The notes: generated by a model not told the origin, from the letters alone. Positions 27,637 through 41,841 are shown, numbered from the stretch's first letter. The stretch is DNA of 64,000 bases from Beaufortia kweichowensis (GCA_019155185.1 CM032801.1:4269351-4333350); one strand, 5' to 3'. Made by a program: numbers and translations.

Positions 27637-29108
27637 AGTAAACAACTGTGGAGACAAAAACACACTGATCGACAAGCTCATATTTGTTAAACATTTGTCT
27701 CGGCATCCTCACTGGTCTATTATAATAATATATTCTATTGCAGATATTTCCCTGTTCTACATTTAAAACATATGTCATTCAGATGGTCTCTTTCTGTAGA
27801 AGTGGGCAGTTCTTAGTCTAAAGAAACATGTAACTAGAAATAAGTAAATGCTCATTTATCTTTAAATTCCAAATAGCTATTTACACACCACACATTACAT
27901 GTGTGCATCATTTAAAGATTACATGGTCATAAACTTTTTGACTGAAGAGATTTGATTAAACAGATTATCAAAAATATTTTTAAATTTATTAAAATGTTAT
28001 TAAAAATATCAAAGCATAAGAGAAAGTATAGATGACACTGTTCATTTAAATACATGCAAAGTATTAATAATAGAAAATGATCTTCAGAATAGTGCTAACT
28101 AGCCACATGCACTGTAATGCGTCAATCAAAACAAAGTAACTTTTAACTGAACTGGGAGAGAGACATTAAACAGGGTCAAACTCAAACAAGTGGCAAGAAA
28201 GTTCTAGGTTACTAATTTCTAAAACGTGAAAGAACAATACTCAATAATACACTAATAACCAACAGTATGAACAAATGAGCTGATTAGTATATTTTTATAC
28301 ACATACAGCTTAGTTTGTTTTCGCATAATCACATTTAGGATAACATTAGGGTCAATTGCTTCAAGGCCATTATTGCCATGCCCTAACTTTTAGAAAAATG
28401 CAATTTCATAAGAAATATTCTAGGTGTTTTGCCTTTGTCTGATGAAGAATATTTTAAACAAAACATGATTTCTTGGGAATTTTATGTAATTAGTAATCAG
28501 TTTCCCTAAGTCCTAACTGTTAATTGTTTGGATTGCCCTCACTGTAAACTTTAGGTCGTTTACTTTCATCGTGTTAACAATTCTGTTCATGTCCTTGCCT
28601 TTGTGTAAATATTATATTATATAGGCTATAATAATAAATGCCTGAGTTAAATGAGATCTTCTAACCATCTTTAAAAAGGATCCTTATGTATCACAAACAT
28701 AATCATCTTGCACTTATAATAGACCTGTTAAGTCACATTTTTTTCCCTTGACAGTAGACGTGTACACAAAACACAAGATTATAAAACTGCCATAATATTC
28801 AACACAAGATGACCATCCTCTAACAAAATAACCATAATATTTAACAGCTCAGCCGAGCAGAAGAATCATTATCAGGGTTTACATATACACTGAATATAAG
28901 TGTCAAAGTACAAAACTGATTTTGAACAGCAGCACTAATAAACTGTCAAGGTCTCTACATGAACTGATCTGCTTTAATATCAAATCAAGCCTTCTAACAT
29001 CTCTAAAAGAAATTGACTGCCATGAGCAAATATCTTATAAAATCGTTCATCTACAACTGTCTTATTAAAATTATATAAAAATCAGATTTTTCAAAAATTA
29101 GCTCTTAC

Positions 29109-29200
29109 CTGCACCGATATGTCTTGAGTGCAGCGGTGCGTCTGGTAAAACAGTCCGTGTTGCTCGAGCGCTCGACACTGAAGGTTCCGACTTGATATTT
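29109..29200 (-). other. rmdn2: RMDN2 candidate non-coding exon 1 (outer end approximate)
   Basis: A textbook donor, GGTGCAG|GTAAGA, with the GT at 29108-29107, follows a CG-containing stretch (tgctcgagcgctcgac) in otherwise AT-rich DNA. The intron to the first coding exon would be about 1.46 kb. A minus-strand TTATTGGTAA lies just upstream. The transcription start is inferred. Confidence 0.55.
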
Positions 29201-29693
29201 ACCAATAACAACAAATTATGTTTGAGAACAGTGCGGTATAATGATTTAATGATTATCTAACCATGTTGAGAAAGAACTTTTACTTCAAAAATACATTTTT
29301 GCACAAAAATACTACGCTTTAAAAAACAATTATTTTTATGATCAATATGTGAGAAGTAAAAACCAGCTGATCAAAGTTGAACAATATTTGCAACGAAGCA
29401 AAGAGCCAAAGTTCATTTTAATGAATCATTAATAGTCACAAAACGCTTTTGTATGTCTGCTGTAATAGCATACTGTAATGAACCAGATTAAAACATATTT
29501 TTAAATGTGGTAGACTAAAAATAGATTTAAGTTTAAAACTAATGCTGTCACGTACTTAAACAGTATATACGATTTATATATTGCACACAGAATTACACAA
29601 CAAGTTCTATACTTGTTCTCAACATAAAATAAAATTACTATTTTATAAACTATAAAAAAATGTTAGTGGTTAAATAAAGTCTAGAAAACTTAC

Positions 29694-29800
29694 TCTAGTG
29701 CGTTAGATCTCTGTGCTGTAGTCTGTTTCTCTGTAGTTCATAAACACTTTATCTGATCAGCCTTGAACTGTGACAGCAGTCTGAGCTGCTCTGATTGGTT
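29694..29800 (-). other. rmdn2: RMDN2 possible alternative or additional non-coding exon
   Basis: A second good donor, CACTAGA|GTAAGT, at 29694/29693 (minus strand) ends a stretch preceded by an inverted CCAAT box (attgg at 29794-29798). It could be an alternative promoter exon or a real first exon spliced to the 29.1-kb one. It rests on signals only. Confidence 0.3.
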
Positions 29801-30555
29801 TCAAGCATCTTTGGGCAAATATTTACTTAAAAAAACAATCATTCTATATATTGTCAGATCAGGCACAAAACTGAGTAAATTCTTGGCCAAATCCTTGAAT
29901 TAACCGAGGCCTTGAAGTCGATCATATTTTACAACAAAAAAAGAAGGAACGCTCTCGTGCATTTCCGTGTGTGCTCGGCCATTTCCGTAGGGTCCTCCTG
30001 TGTTTAGGTGTCTATAGCTGGATTCGTTATACATTATAGCACATTGAATTGCACTTGCACCTGCACTTACATCACTGAAGCGAAAGTTGCGTTTACACCG
30101 AAACAGATGTGCGCTATTGGAGCGCGTCAACGCTTCGTCTCACACCGCTCGCTGTCAAGTCAATCCCACAAACTACTTCGAGAACGCGCGACGCTCAGCC
30201 TCCGTAGATTAACATTGAAAAACGTTGCACGTTCTTTCAATACACGACAATAGATTATTGAAATTTCGACAAATTGAGTTTTGTGCCGATTGTCAAATTG
30301 CGCTATAAAGACATCAGTGCTCTTACGACTACATATGTTTTATAAATGGAATGGGTTGTCTGCACTTACTAGCATGAGGAATAAACTCGTCTGTCCTACA
30401 CAAATACAAGTTTTGTGAGTCACCCTTTTTATTAATAATTGAGACTTTATTCAAAATTGTATTTAAAAAAATAATCTGTTATAATTGTTATTTTGTACAA
30501 CATTTACATTTTTGCTACATTGATATTATGCGTGCATATCTGTGTGTGTCCAGAG

Positions 30556-30992
30556 CAGTGTTGGGTCAGTTACTTAAAACAATTACGAATGACATCATCA
30601 ATTTTGTATATAAATTACTCTCTACTTACATTGTCTAAAAAGTAATTGCATTACCCATTGTTAGTTACTAACCTTGACTTCATGGACAACAGGAGTGAAA
30701 TGTTTAAATCTATGTGTGAAGATTAATTTAATCTAAACATCACCCATAACAAGCTGTAAATTTACAATTTTCTATACATTTTTATCAAAACAAGCTAATT
30801 TCTAACACATTTCTAAGCCATTTTTATGTGAACTTGCTGCAATATAGATTTTGGTCAACATTGTTCATACAGTTTTGTTGAAAGTTCATAGAGTATGTTA
30901 TGCAACTAACTGTAACTGTAATTAAATTACTTAACTATATAGAGTAATCCCTAATTTTGTTTATTTTACTTAATCCATTGCACCCAGCACTG
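30556..30992. mobile_element. hAT-type MITE with 8-bp target site duplication
   Basis: The terminal inverted repeats are cagtgttggg at 30556-30565 and cccagcactg at 30983-30992. The element is flanked by an exact 8-bp direct repeat gtccagag (30548-30555 and 30993-31000). An 8-bp duplication is the signature of hAT transposition. The interior of about 420 bp is rich in gtaatt and ttacttaa words and has no transposase, so the copy is non-autonomous. Confidence 0.88.
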
Positions 30993-33560
30993 GTCCAGAG
31001 ACTTCATATTGCACTTTGCAAGGTCACAGACGTGATTGGACCTGAATTAATTTCCCACCCGTCTGGACATAAGATATGATGGACAAGCCTGATGCCTCAC
31101 AGAGAAGATGAAACCGATGCTTGCAATTCTAAATGCAAAAACCTTGAAACTAAAGACAGCCTTTCCCCTGTGGATCTCATGAAGGCCTCCCAGACCTCAT
31201 AGTCAAGGTTAGTCCAACACACAGTCCTTGTATACACACAAACTTCACATAAGTAATGCGAAAGATGCTGGTGTAAAACTCTGTTTTTGTTGCCTTGGAA
31301 ATTGAGAGCCATGGTCACTATTAATATTAAATGATGTCATTGTTTTAAAAAAGAGCAACAGTTTCATTTTTATGCAAGTGTTTCTTTACGTAACAGAGAC
31401 TATTTGTGACAAAATGTGCAGTTATCTACAAGCCCAACCTGTACCGTCCCATTTAAACGGTACTGATGGTGAAGCCCACATGAAGGTGTGGAAGGTGGAG
31501 CTTGCATGCTTGGCTAGGATTGCTACGTGCAGTTTCACGGATGTGCCTCCTTTTATAAAAACACTGCATTGTTCCCGATCAGCCTGTATTCGCTCAAACT
31601 ATAAATACACGTACCAACCCATGGTAAAAGTATAGGTACTGCTTTAATATGAATGATTTGAATGATAGCTGTCATCCAACCATGGCCACATTGTGATCTG
31701 ACCAAAGCTTCCAGATTATTCATAATTCTGAATGCATTGACACGTAAGTCAAAAGACACGCATGTTGAAATTGTATACAAGTTATATATAGAAAGCAACC
31801 GATGCTATCTGAGCTTCAAATGCCTGTGATATGAATGGGAGACTGATGGAAAGATAACAGCATTCTTATATAAAATCTGGATTTTATGTAACCGTTGTAA
31901 TGATTTTAAGGGTCAACAGGTGCAAGGGTGTCCTCACAAAAATGCTGTACAGTTTGTGTGCAGTTTCAATGCTTTTGTTCTGTAGGATTTATTGACTAGC
32001 CAGTTGACCTACCTTTCCAAAGTCTGTGCAAAGTAAAACTAAATTATAACCCCATGTGCAGTGTGCCATTTGGATACAAGCTGAGTAGTGTGATAACATT
32101 TAACGCAAGACTTTCCTGTTTGTGAAACGGGTTGTGAAAGATACATGCATAATCCTGTGAGGACTAAAGTATAATCTGATATCTGATGGACTGTTGATGC
32201 GTGTAAGGGCAGCTGAATACTAATCGGCGACATCAGCTTTAACAAGATCTAGGCGCTAGTTAAAATTCAAGCAGAACTTTCAGAGGAGATTGTTCAGAAA
32301 CAAAAGAATGCTGCTTGGATGAATATTTTGTAACATTCCAAAGCTAAAATAAAAGTGAGTGCCTCTGAATATATTAAAATGTAGTAAAAATAAACTGACT
32401 TTGATATTAAGGATCTTGATGTTTTCAGAGGAAACATAACATTGTCCTCACCGTGACTCTGTTTAGTAACCTAGTGCCCTGCTGGTGACATAACCCACTA
32501 AAAAAAATGGATTCCCGCTGGCAGTGAGCCGATAGGGGAGGAAAAGAGATGAGGCGATTAGCTGCTTTTCTTCTCTCTATGCAGAGATGCTATGGCGACT
32601 GTACGTGATACTGTACATGTCAGTGGCCTCGCATACCACCAGCAGAAGATACGCATCAGTACAGTGTCTGTATGCATGTGGAGCAGCTGTGTCGGTGTTA
32701 TATCACAGTGGATATCCCAGCATGCAATGCTGATGTATTTAATGTAAAGTTTAGGCACTTGTCAACACAGTAATTGTTTTAGGGGCCGGTTTTATTGCTC
32801 AAAGGTTAGTCTTTCATAACTTAAACTCTTATCAGTAGTTGTGTTGTTGTCCAGTAAACATCCTTAAAACAGAAACCGTTTGAGAAGCAACATTATACAA
32901 TATGTTAGGACTCAGATCATGCACTGTTTTCTTTTACTTTCCTCACTGGCAAATAGTTTCTTTCGTTTCAAATTGTTGCTTAAATAAAATAAAGTTTTAT
33001 TTAAAACACAAAGAAAAACTTTTTTTTTAGTTTTTTAGGTCTTTATTGTGCCATTGTTATTACTTTAATGCATTTACACTTTATTTGATCTATTTATTAC
33101 CTTTATTTTTTATTATATTTTTATATACTGCATTTGTTTTTAATCAATAAATAATGACAAGTAATCATGTTAAAAATTGTGATCTCAGTATTGGCCAAAA
33201 AAGTCATGGTTATGAATCATTTCACATTTGTTTTGTTGAGCATTGTGTTAGCGGTGCAAAGGCTTTGATTTCTAGGGAACACAAATGAAGGCTGCTTGAG
33301 ACAGTGTTGAAATCTGTTATAAAAGTCTACAGGAGACACACGTGAGATAACTGTGCTGTGTCGTGTCCTGATTTAATGAAGCCGAATTATATTCAAACAT
33401 TATATATGCTTCATGTTTATAAAACATCTTGTACAATCTGCATGATATTCACTTATTCTTGTTGGAACTTTTTTAGTCAAGCCTACAGACTACTGAATAC
33501 TGGATAGACGGCACAGTAACATTCTCCAGCATGTGGTTTATGTGCACATGCAGATTCAGC

Positions 33561-33574
33561 CCAGCAGGGGGCGC
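33561..33574 (+). promoter_or_regulatory. consensus CTCF binding site
   Basis: CCAGCAGGGGGCGC fits the vertebrate CTCF core CCASYAGRKGGCRS at every position. It lies between the divergent promoters of RMDN2 and CDC42EP3, where an insulator or loop anchor would make sense. Occupancy is not shown. Confidence 0.55.
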
Positions 33575-34792
33575 TTTCATCACTGTCATTGACTCTCATC
33601 TCTGCAGATAGCTGGAGCAGTCAAGAGACCACTGGCACAGTCCTCTTGTTGACTCTTCAGTTTTCCACAGAAAGACCTAATCATGCAGAATGAGTGTTTT
33701 AATGCATGAACAAGTATGACAAACAAATTCCACCTGACATTATGTTGCAAACAGTTGAAGACATCTGAGCGATTGTTTGTTCATATTTTTAAAGTAAAAG
33801 AGTCTATAAACTGGTGTGTTGTGTATATACGCTGTACAGGGTCGGGTTAGTTTGAATATGGCATTTGGAAGACTAAACAACTCCTCTCCTGTTGGGAAAA
33901 ACAAGCTGTCGGCCTATCAGTGGATTGGTGTTGAATTCACCTAAAATAACACCTGAAGGGGAAAATCATGTTGCATAATCTGTTGTAGGAAAGGCGTGCA
34001 ATTCCTGGTATTTCCTTTTATTTTTGTGTTTCTAACCCCCTGCTGAAGAATTTAGCTTGAGCTTGTAGCCGTGTTGTTTTCTTGCTGTTCCAAGCTGGTT
34101 ATTATCAGATCGAAGTTGTGTATAAGGTTTTATTATTGTTTAGACACTTTATGCATAGGTCTGTATATGCCTGTGTTATGGGAAGAGAATTGTATATTCA
34201 AATTGTACTTATTCATAAATAAACTAAACTGCAAAATAAGGATTATGTAAAATAAATTCAAAATGCAGTTTATGTCTTGTTAGGCTGATTTTTTTATGTC
34301 ACAATGGCTTGTTTACTTGGAAGCTTTGAGATCATTTACAAGTAAGATAAAATCATTTCATCTCGATATTTTATCTTTGTGTGTTTATTTAGTGGATGTG
34401 AAAGTAGGGTGATTTACATTCGGCCTGCCATTCTCTCAAAATAAACCCTGTGGGGGAGTTACAAGATTCCTCATCACCCTGTCTGGGTTTATTTTGTGAT
34501 AATGACAGGCTGACTGCACATTTATCGCTTGACACACTTTTTCCTTAAAATACATTTTGCAAGATGTGAAAACTCTTGTGTTGTAGTAACTCTACTGTAC
34601 ATGAGTGGATGGTGATTGACATTAGAAACGTCATGATTTATTTGAGGAAGCACAATCATTTCTGTTCCTCAGCGAAGCAACCATATCCTCGTGCTGGAGA
34701 GAAGTCTGTTTCCTGCTGCATGCCAGTGGTGAGACCTTGGCCTACACACCCTCAGATATTTCTGTCTCTGCCCCTCTCCAGCTGCACACTAA

Positions 34793-34812
34793 GAGAGAGA
34801 GAGAGAGAGAGA
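34793..34812 (+). repeat. short (GA)n microsatellite
   Basis: A run of about ten GA units in intergenic DNA. Confidence 0.9.
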
Positions 34813-37409
34813 AAGAATAGAGCAAATGCACTTAGACAGTAAAGTCACTTATCCACCCTCATGATTTTCTTGGCTTCTGTGTGGCACAAAAATATATTTG
34901 TGCACAGTGTCCGAGTTGCTGTTTTACTTTTTAAGCCATATGATAAAATAAGTTAAAATCGTTTGCACACATTGAAAATATGCTGCTGTGATTGATGTCA
35001 GTAGTGTCGAATGCCATTGGCTCTCACATCTTTAGAACGCCAGTAAAGCCACAGTTGTATAGATGACATTTATGGTGTTAGTATGTTAGATAGTTATAGG
35101 CTCACAAATATAATACTAGTAGAATATAATACTAGCAATATAAATATGATAAAACACGTTGTGGTGTAAGCTTCCGAAGATGTGATTAGATCAGAAGATT
35201 AAGACTTATAAGACTAAGAACTGTGTGGATTTGCACATGCTCAAGACAAACAGTAAAGCATCTGTTTTGTTTTACATGGGCACTGAATGAAGCATCAGAT
35301 GGAATGTTCTTCACACACACGCCGAACAGCTGCAGACTCACACGCGACGCCATTCATGATGCCGCACACACGCCAATGAAGTATTTGTCAATCAAAACAT
35401 TTTTTACTAAATTTTCAGAGTGATTATTGAATGTATGAAATATTATAAAACAATTTTACTTTTCTTTGAGAAGAAAATCTTTTACTTAGACTTAACCGCC
35501 TGCTGACTATCCACGTGCTTTAATTTTTGGCTTAGTTTCATTAAAAACGATTTTGTATTTTAAGAACTATAATCAGGTTTTAATTTCAAAAGGCTTAGAA
35601 ATGGTTTGAAAGGATAATCAATAAGTTATTTTAAAAATCTCACTATGAAGATAAAATTAAAGTTGATATTTATATAAAATAGAAATAAAATGAAAATTTG
35701 TGTTTTTTTTCCCCCTTAATTAGGTGTAACATCACTGACACAAAACAATATGATCCAATCGTGAATTTGTGGATTATTTAGCATGACAACATACTGTACA
35801 AAAGTAAAAAGTAACCTAATGTTGCAATATATCGCACTTGCTTTACAGAAAGCATTTTATCCTTAAATGGTTGTATTTACAGTTCTGACTTTTGCGTGTT
35901 AACGGTGGTCAGATGTGTGAGAGATTGGTCTTTGAATGAAAGCCGTGTAGGCAGATTCATCTTCTGGTTGTACAGAAGGATGCTGTGAGACGGATTCATT
36001 AGATGCTTTGGAGGAACAGTTCACAGGAACACAGAGATAAACAGTGCGTCACATTACAGGAATGCTATTCGTGTTAGACTGTAAACATCTGCTAAACTCC
36101 TCTAGATCTTCTTTGGTTAATTTTGCTTCCAACAGAAACACCTTTTCTTTTACTTTATAGACCTGATGGTGTTTGGCAGTTCACAAGTCAGGAAAATCGC
36201 AGATCACGAACCGTGTGACTATTGAACATCTGTGCGTGTTAAATTGGGAAAATCACTTTTTAACATGCACAGCATAGTTCTGCACTTTTTACAACCACAT
36301 ATGGCACATATTTTTTTCCTCTAGAAAAGAAGTTATATTTATACATATTTATATTAGCGATACACACTATATGCCCAAAAGTGTGTTGAAACCCCAAAGG
36401 ACCACCAGACTTGATCCCAGTGCCATGTAGCCCTAAATCTTACAGCTTTATTTTGTACAATCTGCTCTTTTCCAAACCTTGCGCAGAATGTTTATACCGT
36501 ATCTCACGGTACCAAAAAAGGCACAGTTTTCAAATTGCCTCCCTCAAATGTTTGCTGATGGATATCCATTCGACAATGCATGTGTGGGATGAGACTGTAG
36601 CTGTATGATAATCTAACATCTCCCTCCTACAACACATGAGAACTGTTACAAACACTGAAAGAATGTTAATGACAATCTGGCCAGGCTTATTTATTTACTC
36701 TCTTCAGCATGTTGGGGTGTTACACCACACTGTGTGCTATTTTAGTCTATGTAGAAACTCCTCTTCTTTTGCCATTTAACCCTTTAGAGTTTATTGTCAT
36801 GAATCGTTTTGGTCGCGCTGACATGTACAGTAGCAACAACTAAATTCTTTATAATATTTGTTTGAAGACGTATTCAGTTAAGCAAGTATATAACTTACTT
36901 ACTCCGATTCATAACTGTAAGCTTATAATTTATCATTTGAGATGTCAGCTACAATTTCTGATGTGTACAGTCAATCAACAATGAACAAAAGTGTCCAAAA
37001 ACCTTTGTTGACCGCTATGTACTGTAATTTACCAGTTTTATTGAGTTCACCGCTGAATATTTCATCTTTACGTAAGTCTTGTGGCAAAGCGCGTTCCACG
37101 GTCAGCTGATCAGTGCAACAGCACACGCTGAAGTCAGCTGTCTCACACACGCTCTGTGGTTTTGCAAGAAATGCACAGTGGTCATTGATACAGTTAATGC
37201 TGAAGTATCTGTGGTATGTAGCCTGACCCCCCCACAGACACACATGTATATTTTACAAGTCAAGGGTAGGTCACACAGAGCACGCATAACTCAAGCGCTT
37301 CATATCATAAGACTGTAGAGACTTTTATCAATACTCACAATTTGGGTTAGAAATCTGTACAAATCCTTAAAGAAAGATGTTATTTTTCTAAATAATTAGA
37401 TTTGCCATC

Positions 37410-37870
37410 CATTTTTACCACAGATTTTCACCATACAAATAGCTCAGATGTCAGTATTTGGTGGTTTAAATACCCATTTGAGGTCTCTCTTAAAGTTTTT
37501 AAAGCATTTAAGTTAAAGTTTAAACCATGATTTTTCATAGTCAGATAAAGTGCTGTTTTCAGAATTGTTATGTCTATAACTTTTCAAATTAAAATTAAAT
37601 AACTATTTTATGTTCTTTGTAGAGTCATCTCTTCTCCATTTGTTGGGTATTATTGCTTCTGGTTTTTGTGCATTTTAAGTCACAGAAATCCTACAAAGTA
37701 TGTTGCCTTTAAAAAACATTAATTCTTTGCTGTCACATCTATGTATATTACCATCCTCTTAAATAGGAAAATATATATATAGGCTGGTATTTTTGTGATG
37801 TCTGAACTCTATCAACAGGCAAATATAACCAGATGGTTTAATATATTAGTTATAAATTCATTCTCTGAGA
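37410..37870 (+). repeat. interspersed repeat family 1, copy 1
   Basis: Shares long stretches with 58750-59160 and 62450-62950 in the same orientation: atagctcagatgtca, gaggtctctcttaaagtttt, tctccatttgttggg, ttctggtttttgtgcatttt, cacagaaatcctacaaa and ctctatcaacagg. It is non-coding. The copies are diverged, so the family is old. Confidence 0.85.
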
Positions 37871-40800
37871 ATTTATATTTTCAAGTTTTGACTGAAAGTG
37901 ACACATTCATAATGGTGAAAATGCCCATATGGGCAAGTATTTGTATTGGCACTCGTTTGAATCATCTTTGGAAACCCTATGAGTCTAAAAATAGGTTGAA
38001 AATCAGCAGGATGGACGTTTCTGATGGTCATCTCTTGATCTTTGGAATGCTATTTACTGACTAACTGATAAAGTGTGTGTTGACTTTCCAGAAAAACTAA
38101 AGGGAGTGACATGTAGTTTCCCCATGGGAAGCAGGGATAAGACGTGGAATTCACAGATAAGGACTGTCCCTCTCAACATGCAGAAAAGCTTTCCGTAGAT
38201 GGGATCAGGACATGGGTAATATGCAGGTAGAAATCTATTTAAATAAATGATAAATAAAGTGTGTTATGGAATCTCAAAAGTAAACATAGCTGCAATTCCA
38301 GACCGGCAGATTTTGAGGCCTTCAACAATAACCCAAACCCAGATCTGATCTAATGAAAACCAGATTGTGCCCATAACCAGTAAGGCATTTCATCTGCACA
38401 CCCCACAGGCAAGTTAAACAGGCATTTGCACTTTTGCGGTGAAACATCAAAATTTAGGATTATTGTTTGAAATTTGTCTAATTTATTGAAATTCTTCTTT
38501 TTGATTGAACACAGTGTACTGTGCATGCTATCAACTACCCTAAACAAAATGATGTGACCCGTCTTTCTCTTGCAGAATTGCATTCTGGGAGTCGACAGCA
38601 CTTTGTCCTTTAATCAGTATGACTCCCACTCTTTAACCACATGAACCCTGTAATAATCTCTGTGTGTGCTGCCTATTCTCATGGAATAAATAGATGCGTT
38701 CTGGGGTTGTTCTCTCTGCAACTTTCTGGCCAACTTTGTTCGCCATACCACAATCTGATTACAAGACGACATACTCCAGGAAATGGCTACTGGATTTCTT
38801 TTGGGAATACCGATTCTTCTCCTTACTCTCTCTCCTAGGCAGAAATGATCATATTTAGTTTATTGAATTTGAGGTGAGATACCTTCTTTTGCTCAAATTC
38901 CTTTTTAGAGAAAGAAATCTCATAACGCACAGCAGGGCGCAATAGAAATGCAGATTAAGGAAATATTATTTCCAGTATATGACTCCAGTATTGTATCCAA
39001 TATAAAATCCAGGTTAGTCAAAAAATGTAATGTAATGATTTTATTGTTTTTGCACAAAACAATATTAAAAGTTGGATTCCTATATATTCATATCAATCTT
39101 TGACATGGCCTAAGTCAGGCAATAATAAAAATGTCACGGTTCTCATAATTTCACAGAATGTTCATTACATGTAGAATGATTTTACGTAGAAAACACAAAA
39201 AAATGGGTTTTTACAGACAGCGTCACATATTTACTATGCATGTTTATGTCTATGTTAGCTCAGCATCATGTTAACGGCAAACTCTTGTGTTCTCCATATA
39301 ATGTGAAATCACTCATGTATGGGATATTATTTAAGTAAGTTGCTTACGTTTTGATTTGGTGTCGCTCACTATTGATTTTGGAGCTAATGTGTTAAAAAAA
39401 GCAGAACCTACAAGTTATTAAACGAACAACTTCTGCTTTTAGGGCTGGATGTTTTTGTTTTTTTAGTGAAAGTGGGAGACAGAGAACATTTTTTACAAGC
39501 TTGATGAAAATATTGTGTTTTTAACTTTAACTTTTTCCCTTTAATCATGTTTAAAGTATTTAAGCTGACAGTGTTTTTCTTATGTTTGCTTCCTCTTGTG
39601 TGTTTATCAGGTGTCCACACTCATCAAGTGCCACACGTGTAGATGGCACATGTAGCTGTGGTTGAAAAAAGTGTTGCTCTGGGTGTGTGGCATGAAGTTA
39701 AATTTGGAACTGAAGCACCACAGGACATTAAGAGGATAGAAAACATCAACAACCTGAGACTTGAGGTTTCTTTTAACCATTTCTTCCCTCAGAGAAACAT
39801 TGTGACCCAGACATAACTTTGTTGCTGAAGGGCATGAGGAGGTTTATAAAGGTTCAGGACAACAAAATGTGTGTGTGGTAAGTACAAAAATCTAAATATA
39901 TTAAAGTACAAAAAGATGGACAGCTCTGTAAGCATTTGCTTAGTCAGAAACAATAAAAACACAACTTGATTTGATCAAATTCTTCCCAAGCTATTCCAAA
40001 GGAAATTCCTCCTCTCGCAGCTCTCTAAAGATTTACAATTTTACAGCGCTGGTATTTGTCCTTAGACAACCATCTTAACTATATCTACACATGAAAGTTT
40101 TTTTGGCTTCTCACACTAAGTTTAACCCTGGGTTAATGTTTTTTTAACCCAAGGCTAAGGTCACTTTTAAGCAAAATTGTTATTATAACAGTGAGTAAAC
40201 TTCTGCTTCAAAGCTGGTTTAGCAACCACTTTTTTAAAGAAATCAAGAAATCATCATTTGAAAAATATATTTTTAAATACATTTTTTTGTTTTCTAATTA
40301 AAGGATTTAATATGTAGGCACCATTATATTTTCAAAAGTAATTTCAAATATTGAAATATACATCTTCAGATTAAAAGATTTATAAGATCACGAGAAATGC
40401 TTCTGTCAATTGTGTGTAACATTTTGACTGCCTGGTACTGTGTATTTGTTGCGTTTGATTGAAATGTCTCTACCATTCGATTCTCCTGCAAATGTCGTGC
40501 ATGTAAAACCTCAAAACCTCTGGCATTATAGGCAGTGACTTCACAGGCAGTATTAGTCAGCTCCGTTTTAACGTTCACAGACTCTTGATTGTTCAGTTCT
40601 CCATTCGAGCTCCAAAACAAGCTTATTTAAATTTGGGAAAAACGAGTAATTCTTTCATAAACAGAAATATTTCCAACACTAAGTCTGTGCTCATTTCACC
40701 TCACATGTATCTGTTTGTGTGGGAGTGAGTGGAGGTGTTTCCTCACATTCCTCTGAACTCCAGTATCTACAAGAACATTCACAGCATTTATATGGTGACT

Positions 40801-41029
40801 ACAGCTTGGCAAACTCGAGGACAATACTCTGTATTCTTCCAAAGACCATGTGCTCTCCACATGTGACATCATGCCCAGAGACACAAAAAGACTTCATTCA
40901 GAAAGCTTGTTTTAATGTTGTCAAATAGTGGATGTTTCACCTCGCTAAACGATGACTCAAATTTAAGCGACCAAACTAACAGAACGCTGTGTCTTAACCA
41001 GCTAGATTGTGCACACATGTTTGGGGTAA

Positions 41030-41410
41030 TATAATGTCTTAGAGAAAAATGTTATTGCTCAGAGTTTGCTCTTTCGTAGCTCAATTTCATGTGAGTATCA
41101 ACTAAATCTCAGGTGTTTTTCATGAAATTGAAACAAATGAGACAACTGTTAAAATACATTAAGAGTAGGAAGCTGTAGATTTTATAGGTAAAATTACTTG
41201 GGTTCATATTGGAATCTTCAATAATATTGACTTTTGATTGCAGACTTGGGAAATCTTAGCTCAGTTTGTGACATTGTTTAGATCTCTTCTGAAACTAATG
41301 AAGACATTTGTAAGATTTCTCAAGAGAAAAATCTGAGATGCAGGAAATTTTAGCTAATTGCACTTTAATCTCATTGATGTCTAGAAGAAATCATTAATTT
41401 AAAACATCTT
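41030..41410 (+). repeat. interspersed repeat family 2, copy 1
   Basis: Shares gatctcttctgaaactaatg exactly with 46577-46596. It shares aatctca, cttta.t..cattgatgtctagaagaaa and related words with copies at about 45120-45290 and 46550-46700. It is non-coding. Confidence 0.75.
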
Positions 41411-41808
41411 ATCTCTGATTTGTCTTATGCGGTAGTCCATTGTTATTTATCAACATTTTTTTCTTTTACCTTCTTAGAATAGATTTTTCATGAATGATGC
41501 ATGTAATGCTGCCATATAATTTGGACAAAAAGAGATATTTTAGAAAACAGCATACTATGCTACCTAGGATTGAAAACAGTCTTTGCATCAGAAGCTTGTC
41601 TGTCTTTAAATGCCGTCTAGGTAGACAGCTCACTTGGATTTAGAAGAGAGCTTAAGTCTTTCACACACCCAGCAGCCCCTCCTCAACCCCAGCAAACGTG
41701 TGCTTACTGCAAATACTGTACTGTATGTTGCCAAGGAAACATGTTTTACAGTAGATCGAGGGTAAACTGACGGGAGTCTGCTCAGTGTCACAGAGATTTA
41801 TATTCTAT

Positions 41809-41812
<4 letters not shown>

Positions 41813-41841
<29 letters not shown>
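41813..41841 (+). repeat. (TC)n microsatellite upstream of CDC42EP3
   Basis: A TC run of about 14 units, roughly 100 bp before the TATA-like box of CDC42EP3. It is complementary to the (GA)n tract in the first exon. Confidence 0.93.

Noticed and set aside
27637..27681. Upstream in-frame ATG of RMDN2 at 27681
   Set aside because: A good acceptor (CTCCACAG) ends at 27646, placing that ATG inside the intron.
36361..36760. Possible DNA-transposon starting cactatatgcccaaaagt
   Set aside because: The left end recalls a known fish terminal repeat, but I could not find a matching right end.
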